NCBI RefSeq assembly: GCF_001649575.2
Contig: NC_051433.1
Span: forward strand, 27,915,303 to 27,979,302
Source of the DNA: Kryptolebias marmoratus
Lineage: Eukaryota > Chordata > Actinopteri > Cyprinodontiformes > Rivulidae
Direction: 5' to 3'
DNA: 64,000 bases
Numbering within the stretch: the stretch's first letter is position 1; each line of letters begins with the position of its first letter. A model generated the notes under the pieces. That model saw nothing but the letters and a program-made list of their open reading frames with translations. It searched no databases and was not told where the DNA came from. A program made the translations under genes and the position numbers. Positions 36,501-45,985 of this stretch are shown here, piece after piece.

Positions 36501-39500
36501 ATTTACCCGCATTTGGCCGGTGGCGGGTGCTAATTTCCACCCCTGATCTAAATGACCAAAAAAACTTTGATCGCTTGATGGTCCCCTGGCTAGCAGCAGC
36601 AGCAGCTAGTAGCTACTACTGGCTTTTTTTTTTCTCTCCTTTTTCCTCCTAGGATGGAAACATGTACACAACTTGTATATAGTGTGGCTCTCATCAACAT
36701 AATTATTTTCTCTTTACCTTCATAGAATCCCAAATACTTCCAAACATTAGCTTTCAATGCAGAAGGTGCCATTTGTATGCCTCAGTCAGCCATCTCATTC
36801 TCCTCTGTGTACATGCTGTAAACTGTCCAGGAGCTGCATTTCAACACTCCTTTTGTATTCCTTGACATGACCTTAATAACAATTAGTTATTGATTTTTGC
36901 CACTTTTAAATCGATTTAGAATTGTTCATGTCCATATCATGATCCATCAGTAAATTGATTGCAATCCCCACCTCTATTCTGTTGTTCTGTTGCAACCTGA
37001 CAGTTTGGTCCAAGCTTCAGCTGTTGGACATATGGTCTCACATTTGACTCTAGAATCCTTTGGTCTACAGAAGACTTCGTGGTCTTCTCAAAAAGTTCTG
37101 TGGCTGCAAAACAACCTCAAACCATCAGCCCTCCACCATAGTTGGTTTGAGGTGTTTGTGCTGATATAATGTGTTTGGCTTTCTCTAAACACAGCATGAC
37201 CCCTCTGACCTTGGGGGGGATTGTTGGAACATCCACTTCTATAAAGATTGAGAGCTGTCTTAAATGTTTTACACTTGTGAAGAATCTTTCTCTCATAATG
37301 ATGGACTCAAAACTGTTGGAGATTGATGGACAGCAGCAGTGGCTTCTCCAGGTTTATTGCTGATATCTTTCCTCCTTGGACACTGTGTAAACACACACCT
37401 GTTTACTCCAGAGGAGCAAACTGAACTCCTGCTTTTACAGAGGTGCTCACATTGATGATGATCAGTTAATCAATATATTTGATCAGCAGCACCTGCCTGC
37501 TACCGAACCTTTTAAATCCTGTGAAAACAGCAAGGATGGATTTAGTTTTTCACTCACAGCTTTTCTACTTTGGTTTAATTGTTGTTTATTAAATAAGGTA
37601 TGGTGGAGTCTATTGTCTTTTTGTACATTAAAGGGACATTTAAGTAAATGTAGAACCTGGTAAAGACCTGATCAGTTTTACTATGTCCTGATACATTAAA
37701 CTTTAGACTTAAAAGAAGGTGGGCTTTCTTTTTCTCAGGACTGTAGGTGGTACAGGTCAGTCCAGGTGAATTGAGAGCGCAGTATTTCCCAGCAAAACAT
37801 TATCCGAAGAATCACACTGCTCCTGCTGGTTTGCTTATTTCTTCTGGTTCATCCTGATGTCTCACCAGGTATTGCACATGAACTCAAACTCTGTAAGGAA
37901 GGTATGTGGCCTGTTTACTTTTCCCCGTGGTGGGAAAAAAAACAGGATTAATCAGACCAGGTCATCTTCCTCTGATGCTCTGTGCTTCAGTTCTGATGTT
38001 CAACTGCTTTTTGTAGGAGCTTTCAGTACTGGACACAAGTCAGCATGGATAATTTGACATTTAGTTGCTATAAGGTCCTAAACACAACAGAGGTGTACTC
38101 TGTTTTTTAACATTTTTTATTGGATTATGCATTATTCTTTCCACCTGTGTGAGTTACAGTGGCTCTTCTCTTAGATCAGATGTCTGATTAGAGTTCACTT
38201 TTCATGTAAATCAGTCTGCATGGGAGCAGAGACCCCATCACAGGTTCACTGATCATTTTTTCCTTCCATTAACCCCTTATTGGTAAATGGTAAATGGCTT
38301 GCACTTATATAGCGCTTTATCTAGTCCAAGGACCCCAAAGCGCTTTACACTACAGTCATTCACCCATTCATCCTCACATTCACACACTGATGGCAGTAAG
38401 CTACATTGTAGCCACAGCTGCCCTGGGGCGGACTGACAGAAGTGAGGCTGCCATCACACCGGCGCCACCACCACTCTGCACACTTGAATCTCTCAAAGTT
38501 GCATAAAATTTTTACTTCTGCTATTTTTTTTCTGCTTCACTTGCTGCCAGATACAGACATGGTCAAACTTTTTTGTACCGTTTAATCAAAGAAAAAAAAA
38601 CCCAACAACACAAAAGTCACTGAGATGACTCAAAACGGACAAACGTAATGAATAAAAAATACTAAAAGTCAGCTAATGAAAATTAGTCATTGGTTTTGAA
38701 TTTTAGTCTACCAGAATTATTCAAAAGAAAAAACAAATGAATATGTGCTGTTTGGTATCATGGTGTGTACCACATTAAGCATGAAGCTCAGAAAGCTAAG
38801 AACAGAGTTGTTTCAGGAGCTTAGAAAGAAAATTATTGACATCATGTTAAAGGTACAGACTAGAAGACCATCCCCAAGCAGCTTGATGTTCCTGTGACTA
38901 GAGCTGCACAGATTATTCAGAAGGTTAATGTCTACAGGACTGGGGCCAACCTCCCTGGATGTGGCTGCAAAAGGAAAACTGATGACAAAATGAAGATATG
39001 GTTAATACAAATGGTGACTGAAGAGCCCAGGGCAAGGTCCATCAGTGTCAGATCACACCATCGGTTACTGTTTGAGCCATAGTGGACTAGAAGACGACCG
39101 TGAAGGACACCAAATCATAAAGAAGCAACTGGAATTTGACAAAATGTGTATTGAGAAGCCACAAAGCTTCTGAGAGAATGTTCTTTAGGCGGATGAGACA
39201 AAACTGGAGCTTTTTAGCAACAAGTCTCAGCTCTGTGTTCACAGATGCAAAAATGGAAAAGTACAAAAAAAAACCTGTACCTAAAGTGAAACATGGATGA
39301 GGTTTGCTCTGTTCTGGGGCTGCTTTTCTGCATCTGACACAGGGTGTCTTGAATTTGTGCAGGGTCCAATGAAATCTCAAGACTATCAGGGCATTCTATA
39401 GTGTAATGTGCTGTCAGTGAAAATAATGATGTGGTTTATCAAATGTTTAGTTTTGTGAAAAGGGAAAATAAAAAAGATTTTTAAAGTGAGGTAATTAAGG

Positions 39501-42500
39501 TTTTAGCATTGAACTTGTTGAGCTGACGGGTTATCGGTTTCCCCTGGTGGTCAGGTGTTTGGTCATAGGTGGTACCTTTGTTCTGATAGGGATCTGAATT
39601 ATGCCAGACTGGGTCTTATGTAAGAGGTGCAATAAGAGCTGAGTGGATTAGAAAGTCTGAGGCAGCAGGGGGTTTACAGATGTCTGTTTAGCTCTGGGTC
39701 ACATTACTCTGTCTCTTGGTAACAGAGACGAATGGTGTAAGCTTTTCATTTACACAAGACCTACATCATTTCTCACTGCACAAAATTGTCTCTGCCCTTT
39801 ATTAAAGATTTAGCATTTCTTTAAGGAATGCATATCAATCAGATATGATATGATTAATATGATATATAACATTTAAATTGTGGTAAATGGCTGTGGCAGC
39901 CATCTTAAGTGATTGAGTGATTGGGTTGATTCCAAAAAGTAATCAGTTGTAGATGTACCTCCAATGATTACTTTCAGAAATTTTCATTATAATCTGTTAA
40001 TACAGATTATGTATTGTAATGGTTCATGAGATATTCTGCTAAGGATTGGGGTTGATTCCAGTAGTTAATGGTAAAGTTTTTTAAATGCAGATCTTATGTA
40101 ATCAGTTAGTGCTCAAACTACAAGTTGGGGATCAGTCTCAGCTACTACTACAGACATTTTTACAGATATTGAGCTGAATTTTGGTGAGTCATCATCGTTT
40201 TTGTATTTGCTATGGTGGCCATCTTGAATTAAGTTAACTCTAAAAGTTGGTCAGTTGTAGGTCGGTAAATACTTTTTCAAAGTTTCATTAAAATCTGTTT
40301 CGTGATTCATGAGATATTTTGCTAATGGCACAGAGAAACAAACACAGACACAGGCAAAGACATTATTGCTCCACCTTTGTCTTCGGTGACACGCAATAAC
40401 AAACTTCCCACCAGTAGCACAGAAGTGTTAGATGAACTGAGACTAAAGGTTCTGGCATACTCGATAAAAAGGTAAGAAGTTGGTTTGTGGTCATGTTTTT
40501 GCGAGATGCTTGTTTTCGCACACAACTTTCATAGTCCACGAGACACTCAGATCAGAACTCCCAGGAAGCTCCCACCTCTTTCGATCAGTGCTAAAACAGG
40601 TTTCTTCTTGTCGGCTTCTCAACTCTTCTGTCCTTGTACAGATTTTTGCTTCCCTTATCCTGACCAGACGTGTTTATTAAGCAGACTGAGACAGTCACAG
40701 CCACTAAGAGCCACCCGTGTCTCTGCACATCTTTTTAAGTTCATAGGTTTAATAGGTTTTGCAGGAATAGTTGTAAAGACGGCTGTATTTTCTAACAGCC
40801 TCGGCCAGCTGCTTCTCAGCGGAGCAGTAGAAGCAAAATGACTCCATTAAAGCTCACCGCCTTTTCCACATAAACACACCCGCAACAACTTCTGACCAAT
40901 CATATAATACTTTGCACAACAAAACAAGTTATGAAGTGACACACGAAGCTGCTACAATAACAAAATGACGCAACCACGTGACTGAGAGCTGACTTTGTGA
41001 CTTATCACGGAGTATGACAACAGCGTTATACAGTTGGGGAGTTTGCAGGGAGGGGGTGTGTCATGTCAACTTGATCTATCTCCTTCCATCATGTGTCCTG
41101 TGGATTAGGCTCCATAAGCCCATTAGAGTCAGCTCAGGGGTCTCTGCTCAGCAGCCAACACTTACCTACCTGAGACACTGTCTTCTGACTTTGGGTCCAA
41201 TTTCACTAAGCGTACAGCTAACCCGAACAGGTCAAGTGTTTCCGTTGCATCCTCACTCACTTTTTGCAAGAATATCATATTTCTCCCAGAATATCAGGCT
41301 ATTTGTGAAATAAACAGTGGTGTAAAAGTACAGGCAAACAAACATAAGCGTACACACACCAAGGACACAGGCAAAAACATTACCACATCTTTGCCTTTGG
41401 CAGATGATAACTCTTCCTGTCTTTGTTCCTTCCTCTGCATGTGGCACTAGTGTTGTGTTCACTGATGCCTGGTAGAGTGATGACCTTTTCTCCATTTCCT
41501 TTCCTGCCCAGAATCCAGCAGGAAGTTCCCAGCAAGGCTGTCCTGGAGCAGGAGATCCTGTGGATGAAGGGACATCTGTCCACGCTGGGTTCCCCTGTGG
41601 TGCTCTGCCACAACGATCTGCTCTGTAAGAACATCATCCACAACAGCAAAGAAGGTACGTGGCCTGAGCATCAAGTCACATTGAATCCACTCATTTTTCT
41701 GCTATTCAATTAACAGTTGACACTTATTTTCACATTCAACATCCCTGTCAAAGATTTCAGCAGCTTTCCCAAAGTGAAAGGTGCTGACTAGACATGGGCC
41801 AAAATGAGATTCTGTTGGTATGAAAATACTACAGTTTCATTGTAATAGAGTACAAGATAAAGAAAAAGAAGAAGACAAGAAGAAGAAGAAAACCAAAATT
41901 TTAAAAACATAGTTTATTTGCTTTCATTTATAACCAGAAAAGAAAGTATTATTTATACAACAGAGAGCTGTTTCCTCATCGCAAACCACCAGGCGAGATC
42001 AGGTGGATGTCACTAACTCTAACATTCAGGACCAGTAATATTTAGGACATTCAGTTATAAAGTAGCTTCCTCCCTCAAAGCTGATAGAGGAAGATGTAGA
42101 ATGTAATGATTATTTTTTTTAATAATTTTTTTTAGTTTGTAACTAACAAGTAGCATCAGAATCAATAAAGATTATCTGCTTTTGCTTGGGGGTGTTGTTG
42201 GTGGTTTTAAAAGGTCGTGAGCAGGTACACAGTGATTATCCAGACTTGTGATTTTACCTCTCAGGACACGTTCGTTTTATCGACTATGAATACTCCAGCT
42301 ACAACTACCAGGCCTTCGACATTGGCAACCACTTCAACGAATTTGCAGGTTGGCAGTTACTTTGAGATTTGCATGTAAATAATTAATGATTTGTCATGGC
42401 TCATTGGACAAGTGTATTATTGTTTTTGATCAGGCATGGCTGAGCTGGACTATGGGCTGTACCCCAGTCGGGACATGCAGATGGACTGGCTCAAAGAGTA

Positions 42501-43404
42501 CCTGCAGGCATACAAACTCTTCACCAAGAAGACAGAGGAGGTCAGCCCGCGAGAGCTGGAGACGCTCTACGTACAGGTCAACAAGTTTGCCCTGGTGAGG
42601 AAGAATATGATGAGACACACACAACATCTCTTCCACACTGAGTGTTTCCTGTGGCTTTTCCACATCTGATATTTGATCTCTCTCTTAAGGCATCTCACTT
42701 CTTCTGGGGCTTCTGGGCGCTCATCCAGGCCAAATACTCCTCCATTGACTTTGACTTCCTCGGGTAAGTCTTTGTTCTGTGTTTCTGTGTCATGATATCA
42801 TAACCCTGTGCCTGAACTCCCCACATCTGAAGGATGTTGCACAAGATATAGGTCAAGTTTTGTTCAGAGAAGCACAAGTAGAAAAGAGCATAATGACAGA
42901 CTGAGTGTGTCTCACAATTCTGTTTGAATATCCTACACCTGACACAGTCTACAGTCACCTAAACTCCAGGCCTGTGTGTGGCGCTGTAAGTCTGCCATGA
43001 AAATGTACCAGAAACGGGAAAGAAAACATGGAGCATACACGTAAAGACATAGTTTCTATGTGGGTATGGCCTGAATGAATGTTGTCCTCATGGGTGTCCC
43101 ATAGATCTAGTGAGCAGCCTCTAGCTCCAATACACGAAATAACTCCCAAAGAACAGACATTTTGGTGTCAGATTTGAACAACAGGAAAAGGCGAAGACGC
43201 TTTGTCTATCTTTATTAACATTAGTGTTAAGGCATTCTGGAGACTCCCTCATGAATGTTGTTCACCATCTAGTCCAACAGTTGCAGCCCAATGAGATACT
43301 ACCCCCTTTCTTCCTCCTGTTTTTATTGCAGGTATGCTGTGCTCCGTTTTAACCGGTACTTTGAGACCAAACCTGCCGTGATGGCCCTGCCGATCCCAGA
43401 ATGA
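18438..43404 (+). CDS. etnk2: Ethanolamine kinase 2 (nine coding exons)
   Basis: Joined coding exons: 18438-18584, 30487-30624, 30714-30835, 31832-31972, 41512-41654, 42265-42348, 42434-42594, 42690-42763, 43332-43404. They total 1083 nt, or 360 residues. The enzyme phosphorylates ethanolamine with ATP, the first step of the CDP-ethanolamine route to phosphatidylethanolamine, in the cytosol. The choline/ethanolamine kinase fold shows a nucleotide-loop region (FTDGTTNKL, 51-59), VLVRVYG (72-78), the catalytic loop CHNDLLCKN (215-223, Asp218 and Asn223) and the metal-binding IDYEY (236-240, Asp237), followed by DIGNHFNEF (249-257). All introns are GT-AG and phases match. HVRFIDYEY, NYQAFDIG and LYVQVNKFALASHFFW favour ETNK2 over ETNK1, although the N-terminus (IHVPVGSP) is ETNK1-like; the sox13 neighbour decides. 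No broken residue is seen. Confidence 0.93.
19540..19880 (-). mobile_element. Tc1-like transposase, C-terminal fragment
   Basis: On the minus strand the sequence near 19770-19747 encodes QQDNDPRH and that near 19687-19652 encodes SPDLNPVEHLW, the second and third catalytic motifs of Tc1-type DDE transposases. Stops lie between and after them. It sits in etnk2 intron 1 and is a dead fragment without recognisable ends. Confidence 0.75.
19910..21147. mobile_element. DNA element with about 220-bp inverted ends
   Basis: The left arm (19910-20138) and right arm (20928-21147) are inverted copies with moderate divergence. Shared phrases include CATTCGTTC near the tips, CACTTTTAGGCTAAGATCGAAA, and GACCTGGAAGT near the inner edges. 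The interior (20139-20927) has a GGCCGCCATCTTGGCAGGG phrase and an open frame at 20628-20906 with no recognisable domain. No clear target duplication was found. Confidence 0.65.
21177..22189 (-). mobile_element. RTE-type LINE fragment
   Basis: Minus strand, from 22189 downwards: GVGMVLKEELARNVVEVKRV, then AKRMEMAVV-NYF and HRVTYKSGRRSTQVDYILCR of the apurinic endonuclease domain. Then come WWWNSEVEEISQRKRLARKKW and AKAKRGAYDELY of the linker before the polymerase. Frameshifts break the frame, and both the 5' end and the reverse transcriptase are missing. The related copy at the right edge (63015-63835, plus strand) covers the later part of the same ORF. Confidence 0.8.
22190..22680. other. 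Intron 1 stretch, nothing recognised
   Basis: AT-rich intronic sequence without recognisable genes or elements. Confidence 0.35.
22681..22862. repeat. Short retroposon-like repeat (CCGGATGCCCTTCCT family)
   Basis: It contains CACCGGATGCCCTTCCTAAC, CAACCCTCACC and ACCTGGGCTGAGGACCAGCA, phrases of a very common teleost repeat related to LINE tails. It is non-coding. It lies about 490 bp from the RTE fragment and may belong to it. Confidence 0.5.
23314..23383 (+). pseudogene. BED zinc-finger exon remnant of a hAT transposase
   Basis: The open stretch encodes AAVWEHFGFEPNDRGEPLNL and then CELVC. The VWxHF start and the later cysteines match the N-terminal half of a BED finger as found in ZBED-type transposases. 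It stops at CTG|GTATGT, a plausible splice donor, so it could be the first exon of the original transposase. The catalytic part is absent. Confidence 0.5.
23736..24669. mobile_element. Nested hAT element (TAGTGCTGGGCGATAT ends)
   Basis: The 934-bp element starts TAGTGCTGGGCGATAT and ends with its inverted copy ATATCGCCCAGCACTA. The flanking octamers are GTATTATC (23728-23735) and GTATAATC (24670-24677), matching at seven of eight. The subterminal stretches are rich in ATATCACGATA. No transposase frame is present. Confidence 0.8.
24777..25426. other. Intron 1 stretch, nothing recognised
   Basis: AT-rich intronic sequence without recognisable features. Confidence 0.35.
25435..26610. mobile_element. 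Non-autonomous hAT element with perfect 8-bp duplication
   Basis: The left end is CAGAGGTTCCCAAAG followed by GGGCCCCCC; the right end is TTTGGGAACCACTG preceded by GTGCCCCCCC. The flanking octamer CTGTAGTT is identical on both sides (25427-25434 and 26611-26618). The interior holds a C(11)A(12) run near 25490 and no coding capacity. Confidence 0.85.
26811..27215 (-). pseudogene. Penelope-like element, GIY-YIG nuclease domain remnant
   Basis: A 134-codon open frame on the minus strand. From about residue 33 it reads IGETKQPVHKCMAQHRKASS and then SGQDSAVHLHLKDKRH, a hallmark stretch of the GIY-YIG endonuclease that follows the reverse transcriptase in Penelope-like elements. The first 32 codons do not match the usual GIY part, so the start is probably not original and the domain is truncated. 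It lies in etnk2 intron 1. It is open by chance or is a young relic; no reverse transcriptase is adjacent. Confidence 0.65.
27545..27760 (-). repeat. Repeat block likely linked to the Penelope-like remnant
   Basis: It contains CAAGTCCTCTGGACGGGTTC and AAAAAGACTTATTCAGTCTG, phrases often seen in the terminal regions of fish Penelope-like elements. It lies about 330 bp beyond the nuclease remnant. The link is inference. Confidence 0.35.
27761..29930. other. Intron 1 stretch, little recognised
   Basis: No gene is recognised. A GGCCCCGTCCACACAG phrase at 27343-27360, typical of a MITE end, lies just before it. At 29290-29350 there is a repeat whose inverted relative (GGGACGCTCATCCATGG) occurs at 61778-61835. 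Confidence 0.35.
29930..30090. repeat. Dispersed repeat shared with 33655-33850
   Basis: Both contain GGTATCAAG, then AAGGCAGTTT-CTGTT, then a run with ATAATGATTA and CATAATTGAG/CATAATCGAG. The two copies sit in different etnk2 introns in the same orientation. Confidence 0.5.
30487..30624 (+). CDS. etnk2: etnk2 coding exon 2
   Basis: Encodes residues 50-95, including FTDGTTNKL and VLVRVYGNKTELIVDRD. The acceptor is TTTCAG|CTC and the donor CAG|GTAGAG. The following intron is only 89 bp, so reading through it gives a false longer frame. Confidence 0.95.
30714..30835 (+). CDS. etnk2: etnk2 coding exon 3
   Basis: Encodes residues 96-135 plus two bases of Arg136. Motifs are CAPRLYCTFQNGICYEFMQG. 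The acceptor follows a CT-rich tract ending in TAG; the donor is CCG|GTCAGA, phase 2. Confidence 0.95.
31832..31972 (+). CDS. etnk2: etnk2 coding exon 4
   Basis: Encodes residues 137-182 with split codons at both ends. It contains LIAREMARIHAIHAH and WIKMRKYFSLV. The acceptor is CTCTCAG|G and the donor CAG|GTGACT. Confidence 0.95.
32528..32830 (+). mobile_element. Tc1-like transposon, 5' fragment
   Basis: It begins TACACTCACCAGCTATTTTT, TTAGGTACA, followed by CAGCCGATCACATGGCAGCAAC and CTGCTGATCTACTGGGATTTT. This is the terminal repeat and start of a widespread fish Tc1-like element. It breaks off after TTTACAGAGA, and the DDE region is missing. Confidence 0.65.
33655..33850. repeat. Dispersed repeat, second copy
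   Basis: Partner of the repeat at 29930-30090; non-coding. Confidence 0.45.
35497..36545. mobile_element. hAT element with perfect 8-bp duplication
   Basis: It starts CAGGGGTGGAAATTA and ends TAATTTCCACCCCTG, a perfect 15-bp inverted repeat. It is flanked by identical octamers ATCTAAAT (35489-35496 and 36546-36553). Internal motifs are GCCACTATTTTTT and ACCCGCCACTTTAAATATTT. It contains the second assembly gap. Confidence 0.9.
36129..36198. other. Assembly gap (70 N)
   Basis: The 16-mer CTGTGTTTATTCCTCT occurs on both sides (36064-36079 and 36199-36214), so the gap lies within a tandem duplication or marks a misassembly. Confidence 0.99.
38280..38500. repeat. Common teleost repeat (TATATAGCGCTTT family)
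   Basis: It starts GGTAAATGGTAAATGGCTTG, then CACTTATATAGCGCTTTATC, CCAAAGCGCTTTACACTACA and CATTCACCCATTCATCCTCA. It is non-coding; the frame across it is not a gene. Confidence 0.7.
38555..39400 (+). mobile_element. Tc1-like transposon, decayed, plus strand
   Basis: The left end carries ACATGGTCAAACTTTTTTGT, a terminal phrase of a fish Tc1-like family. The body reads, with frameshifts, through a helix-turn-helix region (QIIQKVNVYRTGANLPG) and a polymerase-like segment ending WGCFSASDTG and LEFVQGPM. The right end is missing near 39400. It lies in etnk2 intron 4. Confidence 0.6.
39800..40395 (+). repeat. Dimeric dispersed repeat, copy 4
   Basis: It starts TTAGCATTTCTTTAAGGAATG and ends ATTGCTCCACCTTTGTCTTC. 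Two units are visible, with GGTTCATGAGATATT at about 40020 and GATTCATGAGATATT at about 40303. GCCATCTTAAG and GCCATCTTGAA precede each. Confidence 0.7.
41330..41410 (+). repeat. Dimeric dispersed repeat, end fragment
   Basis: Only the right tip is present: GACACAGGCAAAAACATTAC and CATCTTTGCCTTTGGCAG, 100 bp before etnk2 exon 5. Confidence 0.5.
41512..41654 (+). CDS. etnk2: etnk2 coding exon 5 (catalytic loop)
   Basis: Encodes residues 184-230, including GSPVVLCHNDLLCKNII with the catalytic Asp218 and Asn223. The acceptor is GCCCAG|A; the donor is AAG|GTACGT, phase 1. It is separated from exon 4 by a 9.5-kb intron full of DNA transposons. Confidence 0.95.
42265..42348 (+). CDS. etnk2: etnk2 coding exon 6 (metal-binding motif)
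   Basis: Encodes HVRFIDYEYSS and YQAFDIGNHFNEFAG (residues 232-258). Asp237 corresponds to the metal-binding aspartate of the kinase-like fold. The following intron is 85 bp. Confidence 0.95.
42434..42594 (+). CDS. etnk2: etnk2 coding exon 7
   Basis: Encodes residues 260-312, from MAELDYGLYPSRD to LYVQVNKFAL. It starts with two bases of Gly259 and ends in phase 0 at CTG|GTGAGG. The following intron is 95 bp. Confidence 0.95.
42690..42763 (+). CDS. etnk2: etnk2 coding exon 8
   Basis: Encodes residues 313-336, ASHFFWGFWALIQAKYSS and then IDFDFL. The donor is CGG|GTAAGT, phase 2. Confidence 0.95.
43332..43404 (+). CDS. etnk2: etnk2 coding exon 9 and stop
   Basis: Encodes YAVLRFNRYFETKP and the C-terminus ALPIPE, followed by TGA at 43402-43404. 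The ending resembles the LxxPx tails of vertebrate ethanolamine kinases. Confidence 0.95.
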
Positions 43405-44084
43405 GACGTGGCGCAGGTGGGGAGGATGGAAGAGATAACTGGAGGGAGGCAGCAGCAAGATAAATGCTTAAACTTCCTGTTGGACTGAGTGGGGACTTCC
43501 TGTTGGGCTGGGACAGTTCTGTTAGTCCGTCGGCCATGGCTCCATCTACCTGGCAGTCTGTTTTAAACAAGCGCAATTACGCATTGATTTTTCAAAACTT
43601 ACCTCGACATCTGTCTCGACTCTCACTCAAGAATGATGTATGATAATTTATCACCTGTTCATTTCTGTTTCTAATCCTTGAATGTCTGTCTTTTAACAGA
43701 AAGAACACATCAGTCAACCTGCAGGTAGATTTCACTGAGCTAAACATTTTTTTTTGTCACATGCTCACATGCTTTGGGAAGTTTAATGTGATGGTTAACC
43801 TTAGATCATTCCTCCTCCTGTCTGCTGTTACTTCATTACTTGTAGCTTCAGCCTATTTGAGTCTTTTCTTTTCATCTTTGGTGCTATGTGCTCCTAGCTG
43901 CTGGGTTTCTGCACTAAACCACAGATAATTAGTTCATCCACTCTTTTTCTTTAGATGTTTCTGTGGATGCATTTTGAGCTTTTGGTGTTCCTCTTGTAGC
44001 AAACTGCTGCCTGCTAGAAGTGCAGAGCATACATTTCTGTGTGTCAGTAGTTCTTTTTTGTCCTGGAAAGAATCTAACAGACAC

Positions 44085-44090
44085 AATAAA
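44085..44090 (+). terminator. etnk2: Candidate etnk2 polyadenylation signal (proximal)
   Basis: AATAAA about 680 bp after the stop codon, followed within 40 bp by a T/G-rich stretch (GATTTGTCTTTAGGTTG). It is the first canonical hexamer after the stop. Confidence 0.35.
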
Positions 44091-45926
44091 AGTAATCGAG
44101 AAAAGATTTTCAAGATTTGTCTTTAGGTTGAATCACTATAGTATTCTAGTGAGAAAGAGAGAGAGAGAAACTAGATGTTCATTTCTGTATTTATTTATGT
44201 GGAGATTTTGTGGACTGTTTAACATCTCAGGTTAATTACTCCTTAGTCCCTGGTCAGACCTGATATTAACATGCAGATACACACAGCCAAGTCACACAGT
44301 GGGGTATCACCTGAGCAACAAACAGTGACAGCAGGTCTGCTGACGGTTTTTATAAAAATGACAACACATTCAGACGACTGAACTATATCATTACTTGGAC
44401 ATTATCATGGTTCAGAGCCATTTCAGGCACATTTTTGTTGAGTCATTTACACAACTCATTATTAGTTTAATTAGTTAAGGAGCATAAGTTTGATAGTTTT
44501 AGCCCTGAAAACTTCAACAAAGTAAAACGGTTTAGTTTTACACAGTTTCACTGTAAACGCAACATCAGCATTGGGTTTAAGTAGGTAAATAACTGCAGAA
44601 CGCTGCACAGATTGTTGCTCTGTGATTAACACGGGACATTTTAGTGTGCAATGATCACAGCAGGTCCTAACAGCCCTGAACAAATTAGAGCAAACTTTAA
44701 ACTACATTAACACTCACCACAGATCATCCTAATAATCCACAGATTGATAAAATCCCAAAATATATAAAGAATGTTTCATACAAGAGCAGCTCCAGACAGA
44801 TTGTGTTGAGACTACCAAACATATGTGGATAAAAGGAATGAAGATGGCTTCATTATGCACTGAGAGCATTCACACCTGTATTTGGAACTATCTGGATACG
44901 ATTCAATCACCCAGAATGTATGTTAGTCCCAGGTCTGAACTGGGTTGAAGTCTTTTTTTCCCCCTCTTGGTAAATGTTTAAGTGATGGTACTGACGTGGT
45001 TATGGAGTGTAAAATGTGTGTGTGTGTGTGTCTGTCCATAAGCTGATTTTACAGCTTCTTACTTTTTATGGCTGCAGCAACGTGCTCTGTTAACTTTCCA
45101 TTAAAAGCTTCCAGACATGTTGGAAAAATCCCAGCCCCTGGTCCTGACCCCCACCTCTCTTGTTATGTCCTTCTGCGTCATAGTTTAGTTAGTTTTCATG
45201 TTCTCCTTTGGCTTCTGTTCCGCAAGTCCCTACCCCACCTCACCTCACAGCTGTGGAGCCACATTCAGTTTCACAATCAGACATTTTCTGGGGTTGAGTT
45301 AGTCTTCTCATGCTAGAAGGTAAGAATCTGAAAACTAAAAAAAAAATATTTTCAGAATGTTTAAAGTTGGCCCCTCTGTTACATCACATCCAGGCTGTTT
45401 CTCATCAGATTAGTTTGAAGAATCAAACCTAAAAACAAACCCTCTATTTTTACCATATTATAGAGCTGCTCAGTAAACAAGGTTCCTACACAGTCAGGAA
45501 AAGAGGAATTTGCTTTTATTATTTTCTAGGTCTTTTGAAATGTAGAAGATAAAGGAAAATCAAGTATGGACAAACATTAGTGTTTTCAGATTTTAGCTCT
45601 TCTCTAAAGATAAAAATCAGATTTTTGAAAAAGAAGAAGAACTCAAACAGCAGGGTGCTTTTCTGATTTAATATATACAGGACAGATTACTGTGCAAAAG
45701 TTTTAAACCAGCCCTAATTTAGTTAAAATCTAAAATCTGGCTCTTTGTAAAAAGAGTCCAATAAAAAGAAATGAAAGCTAACACAAAATGTTTGCACAGT
45801 ACTAAAGTTAGTTTTTAAGTTGTAAGATACCTTGTAAACCTCACAAAATTTAAATGTTATATAAATGCAAATCCTTTGTCATATGTTGCATACTTTGTGC
45901 AGCTGGAAAGCCACAAGTTACCCTTG

Positions 45927-45985
45927 CCCTACAGAATACACTGAGTTTATTCTGTAGGGTTGCCCCACAGAGCTTGAAGCTCTGT
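45927..45985. other. Two adjacent perfect hairpins
   Basis: First stem: CCCTACAGAATA (45927-45938) pairs with TATTCTGTAGGG (45948-45959) around a 9-base loop. Second stem: ACAGAGC (45967-45973) pairs with GCTCTGT (45979-45985) around TTGAA. Only seven bases separate them. They lie 2.5 kb after the etnk2 stop. Confidence 0.6.

Larger units (their letters stand above)
34821..37745. mobile_element. Tc1-like element, decayed, with hAT insertion
   Basis: The left end (TACTGTCATGGACAAAAGAAAG) and right end (CTTTCTTTTTCTCAGGACTGTA) are imperfect inverted repeats of about 85 bp, both continuing through TATCAGGACATAGTA and GGTCTTTACCAGG. The ends begin with TA, as for Tc1/mariner targets. Interior phrases such as CATCAGCCCTCCACCATAG and GTGTTTGTGCTGATAT occur in a known fish DNA-transposon family. 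No intact transposase remains. A hAT element occupies 35497-36545. Confidence 0.65.

Noticed and set aside
42430..42663. 77-codon frames on both strands around etnk2 exon 7
   Set aside because: The minus-strand frame is antisense to the exon; the plus-strand frame is the exon read into its intron.
18438..43404. Calling the kinase ETNK1, or a choline kinase
   Set aside because: Internal motifs (HVRFIDYEY, NYQAFDIG, LYVQVNKFAL) and the sox13 neighbour favour ETNK2. The HNDLLCKN loop is that of ethanolamine kinases, whereas choline kinases have a different stretch there.
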